Under the pieces are notes generated by a model. It ran no database searches, was not told the origin of the DNA, and was given only the letters and a program-made list of their open reading frames with translations. 64,000 bases of DNA from Photobacterium leiognathi (GTDB taxonomy: Bacteria; Pseudomonadota; Gammaproteobacteria; Enterobacterales; Vibrionaceae). Positions 46,281-57,382 of the stretch are shown here, in pieces; the stretch's first letter is position 1; the number at the start of each line of letters is the position of its first letter. The stretch is taken from assembly GCF_030685535.1 (NCBI RefSeq), contig NZ_CP131601.1, forward strand, positions 992,001-1,056,000. Direction: 5' to 3'. Made by a program: the position numbers and the translations under genes.

Positions 46281-47252
46281 ATGCATAAGCGTTTAATATC
46301 GGCCGTTGTGGCCTTAGGATTAGGGATTTCCTCAACAGCTTTTGCTGCTGATGAAGGATTTAACGCATACATAAATAAATTAAAAGCTGAAGCACGTTCA
46401 AAAGGTATATCTGAACCTATTTTAGATTCTGCTTTTGATGGTATTACTTTTACGCACCGCGCAGTAAAAGCAGACAAGAATCAGCCTGAAAAAAAATTAA
46501 CTTTAGATCAATATATTCCACGTGCTGTGCCTGATTGGAAAGTAAAACAAGCACGTCGTTTATATCATGAGAATAAAGAGACCTTAGATCGCATTGGTAA
46601 AAAATATGGTGTTCAGCCTCGCTTTATTGTTGCGTTGTGGGGTGTTGAAAGTAACTTTGGTAAATTACAAGGTAATTACCATGTTGTGGAAGCATTAACG
46701 ACATTGGCTTATGAAGGTCGTCGTGAAGAGTTATTCCGTAAACAAGTTATGGCGGCATTACAAATTCTTCAAGAAGGTCACATTACTATTGATGAGATGA
46801 GAGGTTCGTGGGCTGGCGCAATGGGTCAGTGTCAATTTATGCCAACCTCTTATTTAACTTTCGCTGTTGATGGAAATAATGACGGTAAAGCGGATATCTG
46901 GAATACAAAAGCAGATGTATTTGCTTCTGCTGCGAATTACCTGAAGAAGTCTGGCTGGAATGATAAATATACTTGGGGACGCCAAGTGCAAATCCCATCA
47001 TCATTATCTGACAGTTTAAAAGGTACTGATGCGGATAAAGGAAAAACGCTAGCACAGTGGCAAGCATTAGGGGTTCGTACCTTATCGGGTGCTAACTTAC
47101 CACAAGAAGACATTGAAGCGTGGTTAGTTCAACCTGATGATAATCATGGTCGTGCGTATCTTGTTTACGGTAATTACCAAACGCTAATGAAATGGAACCG
47201 ATCTCACTATTTTGCATTAGCAGTAAGCCATTTAGCAGATAAGATTTATTGA
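46281..47252 (+). CDS. Lytic murein transglycosylase (MltB-type, SLT_2)
   Basis: 323 residues with a Sec signal peptide (RLISAVVALGLGISSTAFA) and no lipobox, so it is probably periplasmic and soluble. The catalytic Glu is in ALWGVESNFGKLQGNY. Family motifs GSWAGAMGQCQFMPTSYLTF and VDGNNDGKADIWNTKADVFA follow. It cleaves glycan strands to 1,6-anhydromuramyl products. The peptidoglycan-binding PG_1 domain found in some relatives is absent. Confidence 0.9.
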   Translation: MHKRLISAVVALGLGISSTAFAADEGFNAYINKLKAEARSKGISEPILDSAFDGITFTHRAVKADKNQPEKKLTLDQYIPRAVPDWKVKQARRLYHENKETLDRIGKKYGVQPRFIVALWGVESNFGKLQGNYHVVEALTTLAYEGRREELFRKQVMAALQILQEGHITIDEMRGSWAGAMGQCQFMPTSYLTFAVDGNNDGKADIWNTKADVFASAANYLKKSGWNDKYTWGRQVQIPSSLSDSLKGTDADKGKTLAQWQALGVRTLSGANLPQEDIEAWLVQPDDNHGRAYLVYGNYQTLMKWNRSHYFALAVSHLADKIY

Positions 47253-47286
47253 TCTAAGTTAATTTCATTGTCATGTTAAATGTATT

Positions 47287-47316
47287 AAAAGCCAGGCATG
47301 TTTGTCTGGCTTTTTT
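47287..47316 (+). terminator. Terminator after the transglycosylase gene
   Basis: Stem AAAAGCCAG/CTGGCTTTT, extended by a G-T wobble and a C-G pair, with a T-run of six. Confidence 0.8.
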
Positions 47317-47425
47317 ATTGTTGATGTTGGTTTGGGTATTAAAATGGAAAATAAGGGAAAGGTAACTTATACCTTTAGACTATTTATATTTGGGGAGGCG
47401 AGATATAGATGCTTTTAACAAGTAT

Positions 47426-47453
47426 AAAAAAAGCCCAACGAGGTTGGGCTTTT
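47426..47453 (-). terminator. Terminator after hns
   Basis: Stem AAGCCCAAC/GTTGGGCTT with loop GAG and a long A-run on the left gives a T-run on the minus strand, 20 bases past the hns stop. Confidence 0.85.
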
Positions 47454-47472
47454 CAGTAATGCTTTTAGCGAA

Positions 47473-47868
47473 TTAGATTTCGAAATCTTCTAAAGATTTA
47501 CCTTCATCTAGTGCTTTCTTAAGTGCGCTTGGCGTACGACCTTGGCCTGTCCATGTTTTTTCTTCACCGTTTTCGTCGATGAACTTATATTTAGCAGGAC
47601 GTGCAGCACGTTTTGCTTTTGGTGCTTTAGAAAGGCTAGCTAATAATTCTTCTGGGTCGATGCCATCAGCTAATAGCATTTCACGGTATTGAGCTAGTTT
47701 TTCATTACGCTCATTTTCTTTAGCTTGTTCTGCAGCTTCAGCTTCAGCACGTTCTTGAACAACGGTAGTTAATTTCTCAAGTGCTTCTTCTAGTTGCTCT
47801 AGAGTATATTCACGAGAAAGCGCACGAAGACTACGAAGGTTTAAAAGTGCTTTCATTGCATCAGACAT
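47473..47868 (-). CDS. hns: H-NS family nucleoid-structuring protein
   Basis: 131 residues. The N-terminal coiled-coil oligomerisation domain covers about 1-65 ([20 protein letters not shown] and following Glu/Ala-rich helix). The C-terminal DNA-binding domain has [20 protein letters not shown], with the minor-groove hook GQGRTP. It silences AT-rich, often horizontally acquired DNA. The gene is followed by a terminator, and a long AT-rich spacer lies upstream. Confidence 0.95.
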   Translation of the reverse strand: MSDAMKALLNLRSLRALSREYTLEQLEEALEKLTTVVQERAEAEAAEQAKENERNEKLAQYREMLLADGIDPEELLASLSKAPKAKRAARPAKYKFIDENGEEKTWTGQGRTPSALKKALDEGKSLEDFEI

Positions 47869-48234
47869 TTTTATATTTCCTGTTATTTTTAACTAACTGT
47901 AAATAATAATAGCAGTGTCGAATCATTTATTACAATAGTAATACTTTTATTCTTTATGTCAAAACACTTTAATCGTTATTTCCCTTAATAGTTAATTAAA
48001 ACAACAATCCTATTTATAAATAAAAGAATAGAGTGAAAAAGATAAATTGCTCGTTAAATAGTTACAAAATGAAACAGCTCATGCGCTTTAGTTCATAATA
48101 TTTCATCTTCGTTGCTATAATTGAATAAAATTTATTTATGAAAGCAATGTTATTCATTGTGAGATGTTAAAACTTTTCTGTGATGTTGTTGCAAATGATG
48201 AAACATTACGTAGAATGTTCGCATCCTTATTGTA
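47869..48234. other. AT-rich spacer upstream of hns
   Basis: 366 bases of very AT-rich DNA with phased A/T tracts and no ORF, upstream of hns and of the lysine riboswitch on the other strand. It likely carries the hns promoter, where H-NS autoregulation on curved DNA is plausible, and the promoter of the riboswitch transcript. No specific site can be assigned. Confidence 0.4.
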
Positions 48235-48408
48235 AGGTAGAGGTGCATTATCTAACAGTAATTAGCAAGAGGGTGAAACCGATGAGGGTTAATGAAAGGA
48301 GCTAATGCCGAAGTAAGCGTGACATCGAATCATCTTACTGGGGTTGCATTGAATAAGTGTAACACTGCCATAGTGTATACATCATATTAACTATGGAGCG
48401 CTACTGTG
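48235..48408 (+). ncRNA. Lysine riboswitch (L box) aptamer
   Basis: The conserved L-box landmarks occur in order: GTAGAGGTGC, AACAGTA, AGGGTGAAACCGATGAGGG, GAAAGGAGC, ATGCCGAAG, TTACTGGGGTTGCATTGAA, TAAGTGTAACACTGCCATAG, CTATGGAGCGCTACTGTG. Length of about 174 nt fits the five-helix aptamer. P1 closes by GTAG/CTAC. Downstream, ACAGTAG (48456-48462) can pair with the P1 3' strand CTACTGT (48401-48407), which would give a mutually exclusive switch. Whether it acts on termination or translation is not clear. Confidence 0.93.
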
Positions 48409-48496
48409 ACGAAGGGAGCTTTAAGAGGCTCTTCATATATGGTGATAGCCATCTCCTACAGTAGATCTCCCACCTAATTCGGTTGTCGTTGAGATC

Positions 48497-50095
48497 ATGA
48501 ATTTAGTCGATTATTCCCATTCATTAGTATCAATCATTCCTCCTGTAGTTGCGCTGGTGCTCGCGATACTTTCTCGTCGCGTGTTACTTTCACTTGGCGC
48601 AGGTATATTATTAGGGGCTCTTTATTTAAATGATTTTTCATTTAATCATTCTGCTTCTTATTTAGGAGGAACAATAAAAGGCTTATTCATTTCTGATGGT
48701 GGGGTAAACACCTGGAACATGAGTATTGTATTATTCCTCATTATATTAGGGATGATGACAGCACTGTTAACCTTGTCCGGTGGTACACGTGCGTTTGCAG
48801 AATGGGCACAAACAAAAATCAAAAGTAAACGTGGTGCCAAGTTACTAGCTGCTTTTTTAGGCGTGTTTATTTTTGTTGATGATTACTTTAATAGCTTAGC
48901 GGTCGGTTCTATTTCACGACCAGTAACCGATCGTTTTTATATCTCACGCTCTAAGCTTGCTTATATATTAGATTCAACGGCAGCGCCGATGTGTGTATTG
49001 ATGCCAGCATCAAGCTGGGGTGCTTATATTATTACTTTAATTGGTGGCATTTTAGTTACCCACGGAGTAACTGAGTACACGCCACTAAGTGCATTCTTAA
49101 CGCTAGCGCCAATGAACTTCTATGCGATCTTTGCTTTAGCTATGGTGTTTGTTGTGTCTTGGTTCCAGTGGGATATTGGACCAATGAAAAAGCATGAGAT
49201 GGCCGCCATGCATGGTCGTGGCTTTGATGAGGGCGGTGATGTTGATGAGCAAGCAAAAGATCTCACCGAAGAATTAGAAATAACGGAGAGTGAGAAAGGT
49301 AAAGTCGGCGATTTAGTGTGGCCTATTATTATTCTGATTGCCGCTACTTTCTTCTTTATGATTTTCACAGGCTATCAAGCACTTGCAGCAGACGGTAAAT
49401 CTTTTGCTATTCTTGGCGCATTTGAAAATACTGATGTGGGTAAATCACTTTGTTTAGGTGGTTTATTTGGTCTTGTTGCTGCGATTATTCCAGTGTTCCG
49501 TCAGCGTATTGTGTTTAAAGAAATTGCTCGAACATTATGGATTGGTGCTAAATCCATGTTCGGAGCGATTTTAATTTTATTATTTGCTTGGGCGATCGGT
49601 AGCGTTATTGGTGATATGAATACAGGTCGTTATTTATCGACCTTAGTTCAAGGCAATATTAGCCCAATGTTATTACCTATGATCCTATTTATCTTATCGG
49701 GTGCAATGGCATTCTCGACAGGAACATCATGGGGTACGTTTGGTATCATGTTACCGATTGCAGGGGATTTAGCTGGCGCTACAGATATTGCGTTAATGCT
49801 ACCAATGTTAGCAGGCGTATTAGCAGGCTCCGTATTTGGTGATCACTGTTCGCCGATTTCAGATACCACCATTTTGTCGTCAACAGGGGCACGTTGTCAC
49901 CACATTGATCACGTAGCAACGCAATTGCCATATGCGATGTCGGTTGCTTTTGTCTCTATGATTGGCTATTTGGTATTGGGGATGACCGATTCATTACCTG
50001 TTGCGTTTATTGCAGCGATTACTACATTCATTATGGTATGTGTGTTCTTTGCGTGGTTGTCTCGTCGAACCTATCAACCAATAGTGAAAAGCTGA
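48497..50095 (+). CDS. lysW: NhaC-family transporter, predicted lysine transporter LysW
   Basis: 532 residues with about a dozen membrane helices. NhaC-type features include FVDDYFNSLAVGSISRPVTD, LDSTAAPMCVLMPASSWGAY and FGDHCSPISDTTILSSTGA. A cytoplasmic charged loop occurs at about 236-270. By sequence alone it would be called a Na+/H+ antiporter. The lysine riboswitch 88 bases upstream instead supports the LysW group, proposed from comparative genomics as lysine importers. Function as a lysine carrier is an inference from regulation. Confidence 0.85.
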   Translation: MNLVDYSHSLVSIIPPVVALVLAILSRRVLLSLGAGILLGALYLNDFSFNHSASYLGGTIKGLFISDGGVNTWNMSIVLFLIILGMMTALLTLSGGTRAFAEWAQTKIKSKRGAKLLAAFLGVFIFVDDYFNSLAVGSISRPVTDRFYISRSKLAYILDSTAAPMCVLMPASSWGAYIITLIGGILVTHGVTEYTPLSAFLTLAPMNFYAIFALAMVFVVSWFQWDIGPMKKHEMAAMHGRGFDEGGDVDEQAKDLTEELEITESEKGKVGDLVWPIIILIAATFFFMIFTGYQALAADGKSFAILGAFENTDVGKSLCLGGLFGLVAAIIPVFRQRIVFKEIARTLWIGAKSMFGAILILLFAWAIGSVIGDMNTGRYLSTLVQGNISPMLLPMILFILSGAMAFSTGTSWGTFGIMLPIAGDLAGATDIALMLPMLAGVLAGSVFGDHCSPISDTTILSSTGARCHHIDHVATQLPYAMSVAFVSMIGYLVLGMTDSLPVAFIAAITTFIMVCVFFAWLSRRTYQPIVKS

Positions 50096-50114
50096 TTTTT
50101 AATACGATGTAGTG

Positions 50115-50143
50115 AAAGCCCATACAATGTTATGGGCTTTTTT
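50115..50143 (+). terminator. Terminator after the lysW-type gene
   Basis: Stem AAAGCCCATA/TATGGGCTTT with loop CAATGT and a T-run. Confidence 0.8.
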
Positions 50144-50246
50144 GTAACTAATGTGTAGTTGTTAAGTCTATCACTTTTCATTATGAGTGAATTTCTGTAG
50201 CATCGGCGCAGTTTTTTTAAAGCAATCGTATTACTAGGGAATTCTC

Positions 50247-50825
50247 ATGGCCCAGATGTATTTCTATTACTCTGCAATGAATGCAGGGAAATCGACCACA
50301 TTATTGCAATCTTCGTTTAATTACCGTGAAAGAGGCATGACGCCGCTTATTTTCACCGCTGCTATCGATAACCGTTATGGTGTGGGTAAAGTGACTTCTC
50401 GTATTGGTTTAGAAGAAGAAGCTGAGCTATTTAATTTAGAAGATGATTTATTCGAGCGAGTAAAAGCATTATCGAATAAAGGTAAAATTGACTGTGTATT
50501 AATTGATGAGTGCCAGTTCTTATCTAAAGCGCAGGTTTATCAATTAACGGAAGTGGTCGATAAACTCGATATTCCAGTTTTATGTTACGGCTTACGTACA
50601 GACTTCTTAGGGGAGCTTTTTGAAGGTAGTCGTTACTTATTATCGTGGGCTGATAAGTTAGTTGAACTAAAAACAATTTGTCACTGTGGTCGCAAGGCAA
50701 ACATGGTGATCCGTCAAGATGAAACCGGTCGTGCTATTGCTGATGGTGATCAAGTTGAAATTGGTGGTAACGATCGTTATGTATCTGTATGCCGATTACA
50801 TTATAAAGAAGCATTAGGTCGTTAA
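50247..50825 (+). CDS. tdk: Thymidine kinase
   Basis: 192 residues, type II thymidine kinase. P-loop [14 protein letters not shown], Walker B-like [13 protein letters not shown], and lasso-domain Zn ligands in [10 protein letters not shown] and a late Cys/His pair ([11 protein letters not shown]). Phosphorylates thymidine in pyrimidine salvage. An hns-tdk neighbourhood is also seen in E. coli. Its 3' terminator is disrupted by IS copy 3. Confidence 0.96.
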   Translation: MAQMYFYYSAMNAGKSTTLLQSSFNYRERGMTPLIFTAAIDNRYGVGKVTSRIGLEEEAELFNLEDDLFERVKALSNKGKIDCVLIDECQFLSKAQVYQLTEVVDKLDIPVLCYGLRTDFLGELFEGSRYLLSWADKLVELKTICHCGRKANMVIRQDETGRAIADGDQVEIGGNDRYVSVCRLHYKEALGR

Positions 50826-50910
50826 TTATTTAATGATGAATAGGGATAGTCTTCTTTATTTAATCCAGTAATACGTAATTATTGCGAAACAAAAAGCCAG
50901 CTTATTTAGC

Positions 50911-52398
50911 CTGTCTCTTGATCACAAGTCATTGTGTTCAAGAGACTTAGCTAGTTCATATCCTTCAAGGATGGTTTGTAACCTAAACCATCCTTGCCAT
51001 AATGTCTTTACAGAAGCGCGACCCGTCCGCTTGGTATCTTTCCAACCACCTAACCGTGCAATACTTTTGTAAGCCCACGATATATTTGGTGCTTCTTTGG
51101 GCAGCTTTTTCTTCTCCAATTTTAACCACATAAGCTTCCACGCTTTACCTTTTAACACCCGTTCACAACAGCTACTAGATAACTCTTTAGATTCGTTCAT
51201 AAATCTTAACTGGAGTAAACGAGTAGCAATAAATGCCAAAATAACACTGAGCCTTTCTAAGTTATCTTTACTTTGCATTCTCAGTTGTTCAACTTGCGTG
51301 CCTTCACTTTTCCAAACCTTGTGAAAATCTTCTATCAGCCAACGACGCTCATAATAACTGACGATGTTAAGTGCTTCCTCTTTGTTCGTTACAGGCTCTG
51401 ATGTCAGTAAATGCCATGCGAGCTTGTCGTCACTCTCACCTTGCTCTATACATCCAACATAGTAGAGAGAGATATTATCGAACTCTTTTTTATTAGCGGG
51501 AGACTTAAGTGTCACGGGAGCATATTTGATGTCTAGATGAGCCGTGCGAGACTTACGACCGCCTTTTTGCGGTATTTTTAGCTCTTTGCTTCATGCTGAT
51601 AACAACTTGGAAGCGTAGTCATAAAGACGATTATCATGCTCCTCGATACAGCGACTTTGCATTGAGCGAACGATAAATCGTTGTTGTTGCTCGTGCTTGT
51701 AAGTGAGGTACTCGAATAAATCGGCTTCTCTATCACATACAGAAATAACCTCTGACATTTTCTCGCCTAGTCGCTCTGCAACATGGCGAGATGCTTGTTC
51801 CCATTTATAACTTTCTTTTTCTTTGTATGGTCGAGTTGCTGGTGTCTTTGACCACGTTTTTCAATATCTCGGGTCCAGCGTTGTTGTTCGATTAAACCAA
51901 CTACAGTGTGAGTTTCGGGAGCAAAAAGCAATGTTGAATGAACGAACATTGCTCGGTGTCGATTACCTTGATTGGAATGCCCGAGTGTATCTTGTATGCT
52001 GTGATGTGAGTAACTTAGAGAAGTGGTATCTTCCAATGCAAGCAGTGTTTGTTGCTCTAAAGCTTCTTGTGCTGTGACATAGAATCCAGCTTCTGCAATA
52101 TCTTCTGCTTTGATTTGGTCATTACGAATAAAGCGATAAGCCCCTTCCATATCGGCTGGGGAGATGATGAGTTTTGAGATAGGGATACCAGAGAGAGGTA
52201 GCTAGAGCAACGAGTCTTTGAGTGCGTCTTAGGTCATTAAGATCGGCTTGACCGAATTGTTTTTGAGCCCAAAGCGTTGGTTCTATATAGGTCATCATAA
52301 TCATCCTTATCATTGCTTAGATGATCAGATCATGAAACATAAAATTAGTTCAAAAAAATCCCCAAGCATTGGCTTAGGGATTTGTGTATAAGAGACAG
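50911..52398 (-). mobile_element. IS50-like insertion sequence, copy 3 (degenerate)
   Basis: 1488 bp, same ends and orientation as copies 1 and 2, and flanked by an 11-bp duplication. The 15-bp deficit from copy 1 is explained by a 4-bp and an 11-bp deletion. Several scattered substitutions mark it as an older insertion. The intact duplication shows it has not recombined with the other copies. Confidence 0.95.
50922..52298 (-). pseudogene. IS50-like transposase, multiply inactivated
   Basis: Compared with copy 1 there are three lesions. An 11-bp deletion near 52190 frameshifts the N-terminus. A 4-bp deletion near 51838 shifts the frame again. A GGA-to-TGA change (51591-51593 on the minus strand) creates a stop in the LLSAGSKEL region. 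The C-terminal 197 codons with the YERRWLIEDFH block remain open. No functional transposase is expected, although its ends could still be mobilised by copy 1. Confidence 0.92.
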
Positions 52399-52438
52399 GC
52401 TTATTTAGCTGGCTTTTTCATAGTAACTGACTCTTGAA

Positions 52439-53062
52439 TTATTGCTTATTGTGACGTTCTTGCAGTTTATTGGTCACATCTAACAACGATAAACCTTGAT
52501 CTTGAAGCAGTACAAGTAGGTGATAGATCAAATCCGCTGATTCACATACTAATTCCGCCTTGTCACCCGACGTTGCCGCAAGCGCGACTTCAACGCCTTC
52601 TTCGCCCACTTTTTGCGAAATACGCTTGGTGCCACGGGCGTAGAGGCTCGCTGTGTAGGAAGACTCAGGATCTGCACCTTTACGACTCGCCAAGAGCTGC
52701 TCAAGTTGATGAAGGAAGACCAGTGATGGTGGTTGGGCACCGCTTTCATCAGAATCAAAACAGGTGGTTGTGTTTAAGTGGCAAGTTGGACCAATCGGAT
52801 CGACTTGTACTAATAAGGTGTCTTGGTCACAATCCAGCTGAATACTTTTAAGTTGCAGCACGTTGCCTGATGTTTCACCTTTGGTCCACAGGCGCTCTTT
52901 GGTGCGAGACCAGAAGGTTACTTGCTTGGTATCAAGTGTCTTTTGAAGAGCATCTTCGTTCATGTAGCCAAGCATTAGCACTTGACCACTGGCATTATCT
53001 TGAACAATAGCAGGGATCAGTCCGGCTACTTTTTCCCAATTGATGTTGGTTAATAAACTCAT
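52439..53062 (-). CDS. hisI: Bifunctional phosphoribosyl-AMP cyclohydrolase / phosphoribosyl-ATP pyrophosphatase
   Basis: 207 residues performing steps 2 and 3 of histidine synthesis. HisI part: [32 protein letters not shown], and metal ligands in [19 protein letters not shown]. HisE part: [20 protein letters not shown] with [14 protein letters not shown]. The fusion is normal for gamma-proteobacteria. It overlaps hisF by 4 bases and is last in the operon; its terminator is interrupted by IS copy 3. Confidence 0.97.
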   Translation of the reverse strand: MSLLTNINWEKVAGLIPAIVQDNASGQVLMLGYMNEDALQKTLDTKQVTFWSRTKERLWTKGETSGNVLQLKSIQLDCDQDTLLVQVDPIGPTCHLNTTTCFDSDESGAQPPSLVFLHQLEQLLASRKGADPESSYTASLYARGTKRISQKVGEEGVEVALAATSGDKAELVCESADLIYHLLVLLQDQGLSLLDVTNKLQERHNKQ

Positions 53063-53832
53063 AGTCGGATCTCCACATTTTGCGTTTTCAGAAATTGCTT
53101 TAACTCACCAATATTGATGATTTGTTTATGGAAAACAGAGGCCGCTAAAGCACCATCAACATTCGCAAGCTTAAAGGCATCGCTAAAGTGTTGCATTTCG
53201 CCTGCACCACCAGAAGCAATCAAAGGTACATTACATATACTGCGTACCATGTTGAGTTGTTCTAAGTCGTAACCATTACGGACGCCATCTTGATTCATCA
53301 TGTTCAGTACGATTTCACCAGCGCCACGACGTTGAACTTCTTCAACCCAATCACGTGTTTGCCATTGGGTTGCTTTGGTGCGGCTTTCATCTCCTGTAAA
53401 TTGATATACCTGATATTGACCTGTTTCAGCGTCAAAATAGGAATCAATACCGACCACAATACATTGCACACCGAACTTATCCGCCAGTGTAGTGATTAAT
53501 GTTGGATCTGCCAGAGCTGGTGAATTGATAGAAACTTTATCTGCACCAAATTGAAGAATACGGCTCGCATCGTCGGCTGATTTAATACCACCTGCCACAC
53601 AGAATGGAATATCAATCACTTCTGCAACGCGAGAAACCCAGCTTTTATCAACAACACGACCGTCACTTGATGCGGTAATATCGTAGAAAACCAGTTCATC
53701 TGCGCCTTCTTCAGCGTAACGTTTGGCTAGCGGTACAATGTCGCCAATGATTTCGTGGTTACGAAATTGGACGCCTTTTACAACCTGACCATCACGTACG
53801 TCTAAACAAGGAATAATACGTTTAGCTAACAT
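53059..53832 (-). CDS. hisF: Imidazole glycerol phosphate synthase cyclase subunit
   Basis: 257 residues from the ATG at 53832, preceded by AAGGAG. The frame is open 26 codons upstream into hisA, but [20 protein letters not shown] is the family start. Catalytic Asp residues are in PCLDVRDG and [14 protein letters not shown]. Phosphate-binding motifs are [13 protein letters not shown] and IASGGAGEM. It forms IGP and AICAR with ammonia from HisH. Confidence 0.98.
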   Translation of the reverse strand: MLAKRIIPCLDVRDGQVVKGVQFRNHEIIGDIVPLAKRYAEEGADELVFYDITASSDGRVVDKSWVSRVAEVIDIPFCVAGGIKSADDASRILQFGADKVSINSPALADPTLITTLADKFGVQCIVVGIDSYFDAETGQYQVYQFTGDESRTKATQWQTRDWVEEVQRRGAGEIVLNMMNQDGVRNGYDLEQLNMVRSICNVPLIASGGAGEMQHFSDAFKLANVDGALAASVFHKQIINIGELKQFLKTQNVEIRL

Positions 53833-53842
53833 TGTGGTCTCC

Positions 53843-55244
<1,402 letters not shown>

Positions 55245-55245
<1 letters not shown>

Positions 55246-56321
55246 TACAACACTCCTTTACTGCTTGGTAGCTCGTTACCTTCAACTTTAATCGCTTGGC
55301 GTAATGTGCGCCCGAACGCTTTAAATAGGCTTTCAACGATGTGGTGATCGTTATTACCTGATGACGATAAGTGCAGAGTACAAGCGAGCGTATCAGTTAA
55401 AGAGCGGAAGAAATGCGGCACCATTTCCGTTGATAAATCACCTACTTGATCACGACTAAATTGCGCATCAAATTTCAAATACGGACGACCAGATAAATCT
55501 AACGCACATTGGGCTAAGCATTCATCCATCGGTAGGCTAAAGCCAAAGCGACCAATGCCACGTTTATCACCTAAGGCTTTTTTCAATGCTTCACCTAACG
55601 CAAGTGCGGCATCTTCAACACTGTGGTGATCATCGATGTGTAAATCACCATCAACAGTTAAGGTCATTTGGAAACCACCGTGCGTGGCGATTTGATCTAG
55701 CATGTGATCAAAAAAGCCAAGACCTGTTGAAATGGTATTGCCGCCAGTTTGATCTAAATTCACTTTAACGCGAATGTCAGTCTCTTTGGTGGTTCGTATT
55801 ACTTCAGCAATGCGAGGTTGGGTGGTTAAATCAGTTAAAATCTGCATCCAATTCATGGTTTCAGGATTGTACTGAATACCACGAATTGCCATGTTTTCAG
55901 CAAGCTGTAGATCGGTAATACGATCGCCAATGACCGCAGAAGTTTCGAAATCCACACGACCTTGCTGAAGGTACTCTTTGACAAGTCCAAGCTTAGGCTT
56001 ACGACAACTACAACCTTCGTTATCAAAGTGAGGACAGATCAGTACATCGCTAAATACCACACCTTGTGATTCGAAGATTTCCATCATCATGTTATGTGGT
56101 GCGTCGAAATCCGCTTGTGGGTAGCTATCTGTACCTAAACCATCTTGGTTTGTCACCATCACTAGTTTGTAGCCTGCGCTTTGCAAAGCCAGCAGTGCAG
56201 GGATCACATTCGGTTCAAATTTAAGTTTATCTAAACGGTCTACTTGAAAGTCTACTGGCGGCTCAACAATTAAGGTGCCGTCACGGTCAATAAATAAAAT
56301 CTTTTCCTTGCTCACAATCAA
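55245..56321 (-). CDS. hisB: Bifunctional histidinol-phosphatase / imidazoleglycerol-phosphate dehydratase
   Basis: 358 residues. The N-terminal HAD phosphatase has [28 protein letters not shown] and zinc ligands in [17 protein letters not shown]. The C-terminal dehydratase has the Mn-binding motifs [15 protein letters not shown] and [17 protein letters not shown]. Catalyses steps 6 and 8. This fused form is characteristic of gamma-proteobacteria. Confidence 0.98.
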
Positions 56322-56326
56322 CGTCC

Positions 56327-57379
56327 TTATTGTTGTTCTAATTGGCTACGAATAAAGGCGAGCGTTTTTTCACACTCATCACGATTACCTACACTGATTC
56401 GTATACAGTTTTCAATTGGAGAGCGGCGTAAAATAATGCCGTTATCCCATAATGCTTTAAATAGTTGATCCGCATTAGGGAATTTAACCAGTAGGTAATT
56501 ACCGTAGCCATCAAATACGGTTACGCCATCTAACATGCTTAAACCCGCTTGTAAGTAAGCGCGGTTAGCGCTGATATCAAGCACTTGGAATTTTGTTCGT
56601 GCTCGACCTGCTTCTGATAGGGCTTGTACTGCAATTTCAGTCACAGGTACAGGCACTGGGTAGGGTGCAATCACTTTAAGCAATACATCAATGATGTCGC
56701 TATTAGCAATGGTAAAGCCACAGCGCAAACCCGCTAAGGCAAATGCTTTTGATAGCGTACGAAGAATGACTAAATTCGGGTAGCTCGACAGTAAATCGCT
56801 GGCACTTTCTTCTAGGCAGAAATCGATATAGGCTTCATCAACCACGACTAGGGCTGAGTTTGCTGTCATATCTAACAGGGCTTCAATGTCTTTACGTGCT
56901 AATAAGTTACCTGTTGGGTTATTCGGGCTACAGACGAAAACAATTTTCACACCATCAAGGTTTTGTGAAATGGCCTCTAAATCTAATTGCCACTTGCTTG
57001 TAAGCGGAACAACTTTCGCATTCACATCGTAAGTTTCAGAACTGATGGCATACATGCCATACGTCGGTGGACAATATAAAATACTGTCTTGGTTTGGCTC
57101 ACAAAAAGCGCGGATCAAAAGCTCAATACCTTCGTCGGCACCCCGTGAGGTTAATACTTGCTCGGGCTTTACATTGGCATAGTCAGCGTAAGCATTGATA
57201 AGCTCAGGTGGCTGACATTCGCTATAGCGATTTAATCGTGCAAGGCTAATGTTGTATTCGTTATCAAACGGTGATTCGTTGGCGTTTAACCAAATATCAC
57301 CGTTACCGCCTAATCGACGGGCTGATTGGTAAGGGGTTAATTCACGTACTGTTTTACGTGCGAGTCTTGCCATCGTCAT
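56327..57379 (-). CDS. hisC: Histidinol-phosphate aminotransferase
   Basis: 350 residues, PLP class I/II aminotransferase. NLTPYQ-type start [42 protein letters not shown] and the PLP-binding Lys in [16 protein letters not shown]. The C-terminal Arg for substrate carboxylate binding is in [13 protein letters not shown]. Step 7 of the pathway. Three bases separate its ATG from the hisD stop. Confidence 0.97.
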   Translation of the reverse strand: MTMARLARKTVRELTPYQSARRLGGNGDIWLNANESPFDNEYNISLARLNRYSECQPPELINAYADYANVKPEQVLTSRGADEGIELLIRAFCEPNQDSILYCPPTYGMYAISSETYDVNAKVVPLTSKWQLDLEAISQNLDGVKIVFVCSPNNPTGNLLARKDIEALLDMTANSALVVVDEAYIDFCLEESASDLLSSYPNLVILRTLSKAFALAGLRCGFTIANSDIIDVLLKVIAPYPVPVPVTEIAVQALSEAGRARTKFQVLDISANRAYLQAGLSMLDGVTVFDGYGNYLLVKFPNADQLFKALWDNGIILRRSPIENCIRISVGNRDECEKTLAFIRSQLEQQ

Positions 57380-57382
57380 GAT

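Larger units (their letters stand above)
50891..52418. terminator. tdk / hisIE bidirectional terminator, split by IS copy 3
   Basis: Without the IS and one target duplicate the site is stem AAAAAGCCAGCT/AGCTGGCTTTTT with a 5-nt loop TATTT. The duplication GCTTATTTAGC (50900-50910 and 52399-52409) is 11 bp: the loop plus three stem bases on each side. Confidence 0.9.
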
